A DNA stretch of 13,140 bases from Candidatus Subteraquimicrobium carltonvillense. Its GTDB lineage: Bacteria; Actinomycetota; Aquicultoria; Subteraquimicrobiales; Subteraquimicrobiaceae. The notes under the pieces were generated by a model. The model was not told where the DNA came from. It did not search any database and saw nothing but the letters and a program-made list of their open reading frames with translations. Each line of letters starts with the position of its first letter. The stretch's first letter is position 1. The stretch is from NCBI GenBank assembly GCA_002339355.1, contig DDKQ01000025.1:4257-17396 (forward strand), written 5' to 3'. Shown one piece after another: positions 1-5,888 of this stretch. The position numbers were made by a program, and so were the translations under genes.

Positions 1-26
1 TGCTCTGCCAACTGAGCTATGGGCCC
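1..26 (-). tRNA. tRNA, 5' part only (cut by window edge)
   Basis: Read on the minus strand from base 26, the sequence gives a 7-nt acceptor strand GGGCCCA, U8-A9, a D stem GCTC/GAGC with the loop AGTTGGCA, and A26. This is the canonical first third of a bacterial tRNA. The anticodon lies beyond the left edge, so the isotype cannot be named. A strong promoter lies directly upstream at 53-80. Confidence 0.9.
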
Positions 27-52
27 TGATATAAACTTAATTTGCAATTATG

Positions 53-80
53 ATTATATCTAAAAGGGGTTATTTTTCAA
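53..80 (-). promoter_or_regulatory. Sigma-70-type promoter of the tRNA
   Basis: On the minus strand, TTGAAA (80-75) and a perfect TATAAT (58-53) are separated by 16 nt. Initiation near base 46 would leave a leader of about 20 nt before the tRNA 5' end at 26. The promoter sits in the gap just after the stop of the metalloprotease gene, so the tRNA is probably its own transcription unit. Confidence 0.75.
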
Positions 81-92
81 GGTACAGAATGT

Positions 93-1238
93 TTAAGAGA
101 AACTCTTGATCCTAGAAATCCACTCTGCAGGATAGTAAATCTCCCTCCAGGTGGGCAGATTATCCCTGTCATCCCAGATCCGATTGAGGAACTGGATTCC
201 CTCGCTTTTGACGACATAAGAAACAAACCTCTCACCCAGGATATATTGTTTTAGCTTAATATCAAGTCCAATTAACTTCTCGAGGATCAATTGAAATAAG
301 CTCTTTCTTTTTCTTCTTTCCCTAAACACCGCCAAGAGTTTATCATAATCCGGCAATTGTTTTCCAACTTCTACCATTACATGCTCACTATATCCCTCGA
401 TCAAGCACATTAAAGCCTGGATCCTGCCAGCGAGCTCTCGGTGCTCTGGGCCTAAAAGATGCTTCCACCAAAATTGTGACCAGGAAAGTGGTCTTGAGCC
501 CCGCAATATCTCAAGCTCAAGTTGTGAAACAGCTTTATTTGCCAGTGCGAGGTACTCTTTCAAAAGCGAGTTCAGGTAATCTCGAAGCCAGGGGTGGACA
601 TGGAACTGAAAGCTATGTGTGGATTCATGAAGGACAATCCAGAGTCTAAGGTTAAAGGGGTCGAGATTCAACTCTCGCTCTAAATTCACGATATTGGGCT
701 CCACGAAATAAAGGAATCGCTCGGGAAAAACGCCTTCCGCTGTGGGAAGACCAAAATCATACTGAGCTAAAACCTTAGTGGACAAATGTCCCATCATCAA
801 TCCGATCTCAGTGGTGATGGATATCTGACCCACCTTTCTTAATACCTCCCCACCGGGATAAACTGAGGATAGGTAGTTCTGTAAAGCTTCCCAGTAACTC
901 TTCGCCAATGGCTTAAGGAGAGATTTAATATTCCCCATGTTCATAACAATCCACTCGGTCCTATCAAATACGCAAACCAGATCGGTGGATGTCCATGGGT
1001 TTCCCAGATAATCTGCAATCTTGGGTCGAACCATTTCCAACATATTACAATAAGCATCCATCAAGCTTTCACGATCGAAAGGAGCTTTAGTTCCCGTATC
1101 CGAGAGGTCGAAGGCAATACCCGTGGCAACCTCCCAATTTATGAGAGATTCTGAGGGGGAGAATAGTTGGATTCCCAGCTTCTCCAGAAACCTATACATC
1201 TTCTCAAGGGCGATTTCCCATTGCATATTTTCCACCAA
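93..1238 (-). CDS. DUF2342/Zincin_2 family zinc-dependent metalloprotease-like protein
   Basis: This is a protein of about 380 residues with a zincin signature: the HESTH motif (HExxH) at residues 204-208 inside a hydrophobic helix, and a downstream EGYSEHVM segment (from about residue 281) that would supply the third zinc ligand. The segment INWEVATGIAFDL near residue 33 resembles the N-terminal start of the DUF2342/PF10103 family, which has been linked by annotation to coenzyme F420 biosynthesis and is common in Actinobacteria. No signal peptide is visible, so it is probably cytoplasmic. The longest frame starts with TTG at 1238. The ATG at 1226 (MQWEIALEK) has GGTGG just upstream and is the more likely start. 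No biochemical role is known to me for this family, and proteolysis is inferred from the motif only. It is complete, and the tRNA promoter follows immediately. Confidence 0.82.
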   Translation of the reverse strand: MVENMQWEIALEKMYRFLEKLGIQLFSPSESLINWEVATGIAFDLSDTGTKAPFDRESLMDAYCNMLEMVRPKIADYLGNPWTSTDLVCVFDRTEWIVMNMGNIKSLLKPLAKSYWEALQNYLSSVYPGGEVLRKVGQISITTEIGLMMGHLSTKVLAQYDFGLPTAEGVFPERFLYFVEPNIVNLERELNLDPFNLRLWIVLHESTHSFQFHVHPWLRDYLNSLLKEYLALANKAVSQLELEILRGSRPLSWSQFWWKHLLGPEHRELAGRIQALMCLIEGYSEHVMVEVGKQLPDYDKLLAVFRERRKRKSLFQLILEKLIGLDIKLKQYILGERFVSYVVKSEGIQFLNRIWDDRDNLPTWREIYYPAEWISRIKSFS

Positions 1239-1306
1239 GGCGATGATATCATGAAAAATGCTGATCCGAAATAAATTGAGAGACCTCGGATAAAAAGGTG
1301 GTAGGG

Positions 1307-1576
1307 TTAAATCTCATCTGGTGAAGACAATAAGCTACGGACCGCTGCAGAGCCGGCCAATGCCCTCGGATCCTTGTGGGTAGGGATGCTCTGCTCTATG
1401 GCAGCTTTCTTCAACTTGTCGAAATTATCATGGTAGAGCAATCCTATGGGAGAGGCTCGCATGGCTGACCCGCAACCAGTGGAATATAAACCACTTTGCT
1501 CATGGGAGATGCCCCGATAAAGTCTTCTGCAAGCCGTCGTGCAGGTGTAACCCCATTCATTATATTCTAATATTTC
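1307..1576 (-). pseudogene. ADP-ribosylglycohydrolase (DraG family) remnant
   Basis: The minus frame from 1576 to the TAA at 1307 is open for 89 codons but has no credible start or ribosome site. It reads as the middle of an ADP-ribosylglycohydrolase. An EWGYTCTTACRRLYRG segment matches the family's GW..T..A..RL..G motif. It is followed by STGCGSAMRASPIGLLYH (the family's GcGaaMR.aPlGl.y motif), then IPTHKDPRALAGSAAV (the TH.dp.A..ga.a motif). The family removes ADP-ribose from proteins or small molecules, using acidic metal-binding motifs in its N- and C-terminal parts. Both of those parts are missing: an in-frame TAA precedes the open stretch, and the frame ends shortly after the TH motif. 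Length is about a quarter to a third of a normal enzyme. It is a decayed fragment and cannot be catalytic. Confidence 0.7.
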
Positions 1577-1624
1577 TTAAGAATTTTGGAAGATTTGATA
1601 TAAATGGAGGAATAAATCGATCAT

Positions 1625-1644
1625 AGGAGTTTAGATCAACTCCT
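1625..1644. terminator. Possible hairpin terminator after the DUF5658 gene
   Basis: AGGAGTT and AACTCCT form a perfect 7-bp stem around a 6-nt loop, 33 nt past the stop of the 1677-1937 gene. The trailing T tract is poor on the minus strand (ATGATCGATTTATT) and somewhat better on the plus strand (CTTTTT). It may slow or stop polymerase but is not a textbook terminator. Confidence 0.4.
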
Positions 1645-1676
1645 TATGCTTTTTGGACATTAATGGCCAGCTGGCG

Positions 1677-1937
1677 TTAGACCACTACAACCGAAAATAG
1701 ACCCACGAGATGATATAAGACCACAAGGAGAAAGATGGTTAGGGGGATTAGGGTTGCCCGCGGTGAAAGTCTCCAAAGTAAATATGCGAGTATAGGAACT
1801 ATGAGAAATTTATAACCCCAAAATAAGTGGGTGGATAATCCATGCAATGGATTGGCCTCCACGGCGAGACCAAAATGTGATTCTAAAATCGTCAATAATC
1901 CATCTAAAAAATTGAAATAGATGAGTAAAAAGAGCAT
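1677..1937 (-). CDS. Small membrane protein, DUF5658-like
   Basis: This protein of 86 residues begins with ATG and consists almost wholly of membrane segments. The first helix carries NFLDGLLTI, followed by VEANPLHGL; two further hydrophobic helices lie at about residues 42-58 and 61-85. The pattern N..D...T.......EaNP is the hallmark I associate with the DUF5658 family of small membrane proteins. Their function is unknown. The ribosome site is weak (GGAAG about 13 nt upstream). It stands alone between the decayed DraG fragment and an inverted copy of the dispersed repeat. It is probably a real gene because of the motif and clean frame, but nothing in the context says what it does. Confidence 0.7.
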   Translation of the reverse strand: MLFLLIYFNFLDGLLTILESHFGLAVEANPLHGLSTHLFWGYKFLIVPILAYLLWRLSPRATLIPLTIFLLVVLYHLVGLFSVVVV

Positions 1938-1987
1938 ATTAAATTATTTCTTCCACAGAGCATATTTTCCTCTTTATTTTAGTTATT

Positions 1988-2031
1988 TTAGGGTCAGACC
2001 TCTCTATAGCTATTTACCTGCGGTATTAAAA
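1988..2031 (+). repeat. Dispersed short repeat, copy R1
   Basis: Reads TAGGGTCAGACCTC at one end and CCTGCGGTATTAAAA at the other, matching the two ends of copies R2 and R4. It is the only copy on the plus strand and faces R2 about 80 bp away, so R1 and R2 form an inverted pair in the gap after Elp3. It is the most diverged of the four. Confidence 0.55.
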
Positions 2032-2109
2032 CCTTATTTCAAATTTTAGAGAATTAGCAACCATTGGGTCTTCTAAAATCGATATTAGTCGTCAAAAAAT
2101 GTAATTAAT

Positions 2110-2153
2110 GATTTATTGCGCCTGATTAATGGTGGTGTGGAGGTCTAACCCTT
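2110..2153 (-). repeat. Dispersed short repeat, copy R2, inside the elp3 3' end
   Basis: On the minus strand it begins AAGGGTTAGACCTC and ends ATCAGGCGCAATAAATC. It aligns over about 44 nt with R4 at most positions. Where R3 and R4 have TAAGGG at the left end, R2 has CAAGGG. The Elp3 frame therefore runs through the repeat and stops at its far end. Confidence 0.65.
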
Positions 2154-3747
2154 GGAGTTTGATCATGTAAGTTCCATGGAGGTCATAACCAAGCCGTCGA
2201 TAATATTCCCTGACTCCAACGCCGGAGATCACCGCCATTTTTCTTATTCCAAATTCCATTAGGGCGATATCTTCGGCCTCTTTTATCAGCTTCATGCCCA
2301 GGCCTCGGTGCTGTGCGGCTTCTCTTATTTCCCCCAAGGGGACAAGCTCACCATAGGTGTGCACTTCCCTAATGATAGCTGCTCCTTCAAGTTCGGAAAT
2401 GAAGTGCTTCTCGCCGCTGAAGTGATGGGAGGGAATTCGTAGACGCAAGAAGGAAAGGATATGCTCACGCTGAGGATCTTCAAAACTTAAGAAAATTTCC
2501 CGACCCCCCGAGGTGTGATAATCATGGCGAAAGAGAATGGCATTCCCAAGCTCCGTGAAGTCAACCTCACCCCTTATCTCTCTGCACCGAATGCATCGAC
2601 ATCGCCAACCTCTCTTTCGCATTTCCTTCGCCACAAGCTGACGCAAATTCACTTTCTTTACCCCAGCCTCAATTCTCGGTGAGGGAATATCCCTGAAAAG
2701 ACGGGAGATACGGACATAATGAGGCAAGGATTTCTTCACCTCAGCCAAGAGGGAGACCAGTTCTTCCTCACCATAAGGCTCGTATCTTCCCTCTCGCCAC
2801 CAGTTATAAAGCTCAGCTTCCTTGACCACAACGCAGGGATATATCTTCAACTGATCCGGTCGGAAATCCGGATTCTCAAAAAGTATTTTGAACATCTGAC
2901 CATCGCGACTGAGTTCAGAACCAGGGAGATTGGGCATGATATGGTAACCCACTTTGAATCCGGCATCTTTTAGAAGACGAGTTGCGCTTATGGTTTCTTG
3001 CGTGAGATGACCTCTCTGGATCAGCTTCAAAACATCATCATAGATGCTCTGCACACCGAGTTCGACTCTCGTCGCTCCCAATCTTCTCATCCAAAGGACC
3101 TCTTCACCATCTATGCAATCCGGACGGGTCTCCAAGGTTAAACCCACACATCGATGAGGTGCTCTTTCATTGACCCCAAAAGCCTCATCGAGATCCTCCG
3201 TGTCGCACTCGTTCAGTGCATCAAAGCTGCCCCTGATGAAATCGACTTGATAATCGCGATCAAGCGTAGAGAATGTCCCTCCCATGACGATGAGTTCGAT
3301 TTTATCCGTGGGATGTCCGGTCAATTCAAGTGCCCTTAACCGCATCTCAACCTGCCTTCTGGGATCAAAATCGTTCAAGACCGCCCTCATCACTGCGGGT
3401 TCATCGGCAAGATAACTTTTGGGGATATCCTTCTCGGATGGGCAATAAATGCACAGACCTGGGCACTCGAAGGGTTTTGTGAGGATGGCCACCACGGCGA
3501 CCCCGGATAGAGTCCTTACCCTGTTCAAGCGGAGAACCCTTTCAAGGGATTCATTCCTCCCGATTTTTCCCTGTGCAACCATCCTTCGGTAAGTTCTGAG
3601 CAGATCAGCACCCTTTGGAAAGGGCTGTTTAAATGCCCTAAGCACAACCCTTTCGGTCTTTTGAAATGCATCGAAGGTAAATACCTTCTCCTCGATGGCT
3701 CGCTTTATTATGGTTTCCTCAAGGGAAAACTTGTTCTTATCGCTCAT
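2113..3747 (-). CDS. elp3: Elp3-type tRNA uridine(34) carboxymethyltransferase (radical SAM + GNAT)
   Basis: This protein of 544 residues combines the two Elp3 catalytic halves. The radical-SAM part has CPGLCIYC (Cys95, Cys99, Cys102) for the 4Fe-4S cluster, then KSYLADEPAVMRA and ELIVMGGTFS, typical of bacterial and archaeal Elp3. A cysteine-rich WRCRCIRCRE segment near residue 385 fits the zinc-binding linker. The C-terminal GNAT/acetyl-CoA domain has GLGMKLIKEAE and ISGVGVREYYRRLGY. The family uses acetyl-CoA and SAM to place a carboxymethyl group on C5 of wobble uridine, giving cm5U; in eukaryotes this is done within Elongator, while prokaryotic Elp3 acts alone. The start is ATG with GAGGTG 6 nt upstream. 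A Trm9-like methyltransferase is transcribed divergently. The family normally ends soon after the GY...Y.K segment; here about a dozen extra residues (GLDLHTTINQAQ) come from repeat R2. Confidence 0.93.
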   Translation of the reverse strand: MSDKNKFSLEETIIKRAIEEKVFTFDAFQKTERVVLRAFKQPFPKGADLLRTYRRMVAQGKIGRNESLERVLRLNRVRTLSGVAVVAILTKPFECPGLCIYCPSEKDIPKSYLADEPAVMRAVLNDFDPRRQVEMRLRALELTGHPTDKIELIVMGGTFSTLDRDYQVDFIRGSFDALNECDTEDLDEAFGVNERAPHRCVGLTLETRPDCIDGEEVLWMRRLGATRVELGVQSIYDDVLKLIQRGHLTQETISATRLLKDAGFKVGYHIMPNLPGSELSRDGQMFKILFENPDFRPDQLKIYPCVVVKEAELYNWWREGRYEPYGEEELVSLLAEVKKSLPHYVRISRLFRDIPSPRIEAGVKKVNLRQLVAKEMRKRGWRCRCIRCREIRGEVDFTELGNAILFRHDYHTSGGREIFLSFEDPQREHILSFLRLRIPSHHFSGEKHFISELEGAAIIREVHTYGELVPLGEIREAAQHRGLGMKLIKEAEDIALMEFGIRKMAVISGVGVREYYRRLGYDLHGTYMIKLQGLDLHTTINQAQ

Positions 3748-3810
3748 GAGAACACCTCGTATTTACTATACTCGACAACTAGTGTATAGAGCAAGAATGT
3801 GCTATATAAG

Positions 3811-3840
3811 GGTTAAGAGGGTTAAGGGTGTTAAGGGTGT
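3811..3840 (+). repeat. 9-bp tandem repeat, about 3.3 units
   Basis: GGTTAAGAG, GGTTAAGGG and TGTTAAGGG follow one another without spacers, then a partial TGT. An inverted partner GGGTTAACACC lies at about 3854-3864, so the third unit can also pair with it. The array sits upstream of elp3 in the divergent gap. No function is evident. Confidence 0.7.
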
Positions 3841-3864
3841 ACTATTAACAAGAGGGTTAACACC

Positions 3865-4045
3865 ATGGTCGGGGTGAAGTGCTCCGAAAACACCCCGAAG
3901 AACGCTGTCGCGTCTACGGGGCAGGCGCAGTACGGCCGTTTACCCCGTTGGCGAGTGAAACAAGTCCTTCGGGGCCGCTCGGGTCTCACCTCGCTACAGA
4001 ACTGTGAGTATGTTCAAAGGTTTTCATAGGCGAGGCTCCGACACT
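3865..4045. other. GC-rich, hairpin-rich island of unknown nature
   Basis: The 405-bp gap between elp3 and the methyltransferase holds a block much richer in G+C than its flanks. It contains three nested inverted repeats: an 8-bp stem at 3869-3876/3891-3898, ACGGGG/CCCCGT at 3916-3921/3943-3948 enclosing the palindrome ACGGCCGT, and GCGAGTGA at 3951-3958 with TCACCTCGC at 3986-3994 (one bulge). A 54-codon ATG frame runs 3865-4029 on the plus strand, and a long minus-strand frame also overlaps; neither resembles a protein I know. It could be a structured RNA, a small non-autonomous mobile element, or a remnant. It does not match tmRNA, RNase P RNA, SRP RNA or T-box sequences that I can recall. 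The rest of the gap (4046-4121) shows nothing clear. Confidence 0.4.
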
Positions 4046-4121
4046 TTCTTAAGCACTTACCCCTCCCTCGAAATGTATAAATGCAAACCTAACTCGTTAA
4101 TAGTCCAACTTAATTCTTAAT

Positions 4122-4147
4122 CCTCAAGGCTTACGGCTTGAATGAGG
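4122..4147 (+). promoter_or_regulatory. Hairpin that could cover the ribosome site of the methyltransferase
   Basis: CCTCAAG (4122-4128) can pair with CTTG (4137-4140) and, across a short bulge, with AGG of the Shine-Dalgarno GAGGT (4144-4148) that serves the ATG at 4154. The stem is short and may be accidental. Confidence 0.3.
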
Positions 4148-4153
4148 TAGCTG

Positions 4154-4873
4154 ATGGAGAGGGATTTTGCACTGCACCTTCTAGAAAAAGTCAAAGAAGA
4201 TTACGACCGTTTAGCTCGCGAGTATTCGGAGACCCGCCTTTTCCCCTGGAAAGATATCCTCTTCCTCAAGGAATGGGTCAAAGATAGAGATCGAATTCTC
4301 GATCTTGGCTGCGGGAATGGTCGCCTTCTCGAATTATTCAAGGACATGAATATCAAATATGTCGGACTGGATATCTCAGAAGAACTCCTAAATATAGCCA
4401 GATCAAGATATACAGGTCCGAATGTCAGCTTTGTCCTCAGCGACGCTTTGGATATACCCTTTGATGAAGATTCCTTCAACGCCGTGTATGCCATTGCCCT
4501 TCTCCACCATATTCCCTCCGCCTCTTTTCGGCTAAAGACATTGAATGAGGTCCGTCGCGTTCTGAAGAGAGATGGCATCTTCGTGGCTACGGTGTGGAAT
4601 CTGTGGCAGAAGAGGTACATAAAGCATATTCTGAGTACACCTTGGCTCAAAATTCTCGGTCGAACGGGGTTGGACTTCAAGGATGCCTTCATTCCCTGGA
4701 AGAAAAGGGATGGTTCGGTAGTCCAGCGCTATTGTCATGCCTTCACCAGGGGAGAGCTCCAGAAGTTAGCGGAACAGGCTGGATTTTCAATAAAAGAGGT
4801 CAGTTTCACCTTAAGGGATGGAAAAAAATCAAACATTTACCTCGTGGCGCTCAAAAGAGTCGGTAGTGAATAG
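4154..4873 (+). CDS. Trm9/ALKBH8-like class I SAM-dependent methyltransferase
   Basis: This protein of 239 residues has a class I methyltransferase fold. Motif I ILDLGCGNG is at residues 48-56, the acidic ribose-binding GLDIS at 71-75, SDALDIPF near 97-103, then LLHHIPS and a RRVLKRDGIF strand. Beyond the generic fold it carries features of the Trm9/ALKBH8 methyltransferase group: YDRLAREYSETR with LFPW at the N terminus, the AIALLHHI...R..TLNEVRRVL region, VWNLWQK, FIPWKK near 179-184 and RYCHAFTRGEL at 192-202. Eukaryotic members methylate the carboxymethyl group of cm5U34 to give mcm5U34 in tRNA. The start ATG has GAGGT 6 nt upstream. It is divergent from elp3, whose product would be the substrate, and convergent with the CODH operon. 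The substrate is inferred; similar proteins in bacteria are uncharacterised to my knowledge. Confidence 0.78.
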   Translation: MERDFALHLLEKVKEDYDRLAREYSETRLFPWKDILFLKEWVKDRDRILDLGCGNGRLLELFKDMNIKYVGLDISEELLNIARSRYTGPNVSFVLSDALDIPFDEDSFNAVYAIALLHHIPSASFRLKTLNEVRRVLKRDGIFVATVWNLWQKRYIKHILSTPWLKILGRTGLDFKDAFIPWKKRDGSVVQRYCHAFTRGELQKLAEQAGFSIKEVSFTLRDGKKSNIYLVALKRVGSE

Positions 4874-4936
4874 TTAGGAGTTGGTAGTTATTAAGGGGAA
4901 CCTTTGTGGAATAACTTATAAAAATACAGGTTAGTC

Positions 4937-5007
4937 TTTTATTATGCCAGGTAACAGATTTGGATAGTGTCGGACACCGGCAAACCGGCAAAAAACCTGA
5001 CCCTTAG
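4937..5007 (-). repeat. Dispersed short repeat, copy R3 (long form)
   Basis: On the minus strand it begins CTAAGGGTCAGG and ends ACCTGGCATAATAAAAG, the same ends as R4. The interior is longer and holds the direct repeat TTTGCCGG x2 and the palindrome GTGTCCGACAC. The TAA of the first element base block is the stop codon of the ACS A1-domain gene. Confidence 0.6.
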
Positions 5008-5888
5008 CGGGGAATGAAGGATCTGTAATGATGAATTGGTAGGAGTTGAGGAACATATTCCTCGGCAATGGTTGAAAAACCAAAGTTGGTCGCACCCGCA
5101 GAAAAGGCACATGCCTCATCATCGAAACCTTTAAGCAAGAGCACGAACCCAAAAATTCGATCCCTGATATAATGTAGTATCTTCCCATAGTCTCCCGGAT
5201 TTATCCCACCAAAGATCATGGCAACACGAGTGGCAACACCAAAGGAGTGGGCATGACCATAGATTCCCTTAGCAAAGGGGACAAGAGAGGTATCCCAACC
5301 CAACCTAATTCCTTTCCCCGCAAGTTGTTTCGCCAAAGTCTTACCGTTATCATCCCCCGCCATGAAAATATAAAGACCACTGGCACACATCTCACGAACG
5401 AGTTTTGCCGCCATCTCAGCTTCAGGAGCCGCTCCTATCGCGACGACAAAACCGGAGGCCGATCCATCGACAAATTTCCTACCATGCTTGCGCACAATAG
5501 CATCATCGGGAGCCCCTAACCATATATTATCTTCTGGCTCGGGACCGATAACATATTTAATAGCTTCAATAATCTCTCCTGCGAAGAGAGCAGCCATGCC
5601 GGCATCCAGAGCATCGCCCAGGTATGGCAACCAGAGTTTTTTCCTCGGAACCTTCGAAGAAAGCTTCCTGACTGGCTTAAGAACTTGTTCCACATCGGAA
5701 AGCTTCTCAACTTTTGTCCCAGTTAATCCATAAATTAAAGGTAGATAATAATCAGTGTTTGGAAATGCAACAAGATGGTTCGATCCTTTGATATCAATCG
5801 CCCTTTTGAGCTTCTCCGTTGCTTCCTCGATGATCGCATGGGCACCTTTTATTGCGGCCGAAATAAACTCTTTAACCTCTTTTGCCAT
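5004..5888 (-). CDS. Stand-alone N-terminal (A1) domain of CO-methylating acetyl-CoA synthase
   Basis: This protein of 294 residues matches only the first domain of bacterial AcsB (about 730 residues). Recognisable blocks in order are HLVAFPNTDYYLPLIYGLTG, LPYLGDALDAGMAALFAGEI, IVRKHGRKFVDGSASGF, MIFGGINPGDYG and YIRDRIFGFVLLL. They correspond to roughly residues 45-310 of the Moorella enzyme. In the known CODH/ACS complex this domain docks on CODH and carries the CO channel. The middle domain and the A-cluster domain with its nickel-binding cysteines are absent, and they are not found anywhere between the stop and the next gene. Start: ATG with AAGGAGAG about 13 nt upstream, overlapping the end of the CODH gene by 40 nt, so translation is probably coupled. 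The stop codon lies within repeat R3. It is either a genuine split subunit, with the catalytic part encoded elsewhere, or a truncated gene. Archaeal CdhC, which lacks A1, shows that the two parts can be separate. Confidence 0.85.
   Translation of the reverse strand: MAKEVKEFISAAIKGAHAIIEEATEKLKRAIDIKGSNHLVAFPNTDYYLPLIYGLTGTKVEKLSDVEQVLKPVRKLSSKVPRKKLWLPYLGDALDAGMAALFAGEIIEAIKYVIGPEPEDNIWLGAPDDAIVRKHGRKFVDGSASGFVVAIGAAPEAEMAAKLVREMCASGLYIFMAGDDNGKTLAKQLAGKGIRLGWDTSLVPFAKGIYGHAHSFGVATRVAMIFGGINPGDYGKILHYIRDRIFGFVLLLKGFDDEACAFSAGATNFGFSTIAEEYVPQLLPIHHYRSFIPR

Noticed and set aside
3765..3794. Possible elp3 promoter TTGCTC-18-TATAGT
   Set aside because: The predicted start would fall inside the Shine-Dalgarno sequence, leaving no usable leader.
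3811..3864. Repeat array considered as a CRISPR
   Set aside because: Units are 9 bp and contiguous with no spacers, and no cas gene is nearby.
3865..4045. GC-rich island considered as tmRNA, RNase P RNA, SRP RNA, T-box or a group I/II intron piece
   Set aside because: None of the signature sequences that I know for those RNAs is present on either strand.
4201..4692. 163-codon minus frame inside the methyltransferase
   Set aside because: Antisense to a gene with clear methyltransferase motifs; its basic, Ser/Arg-rich translation is typical of a shadow frame.
4931..5188. Minus frame overlapping the end of the A1-domain gene, tested as a frameshifted continuation of AcsB
   Set aside because: Its translation (for example FCRFAGVRHYPNLLPG) does not match the middle domain of ACS; it mostly reads repeat R3 in another frame.
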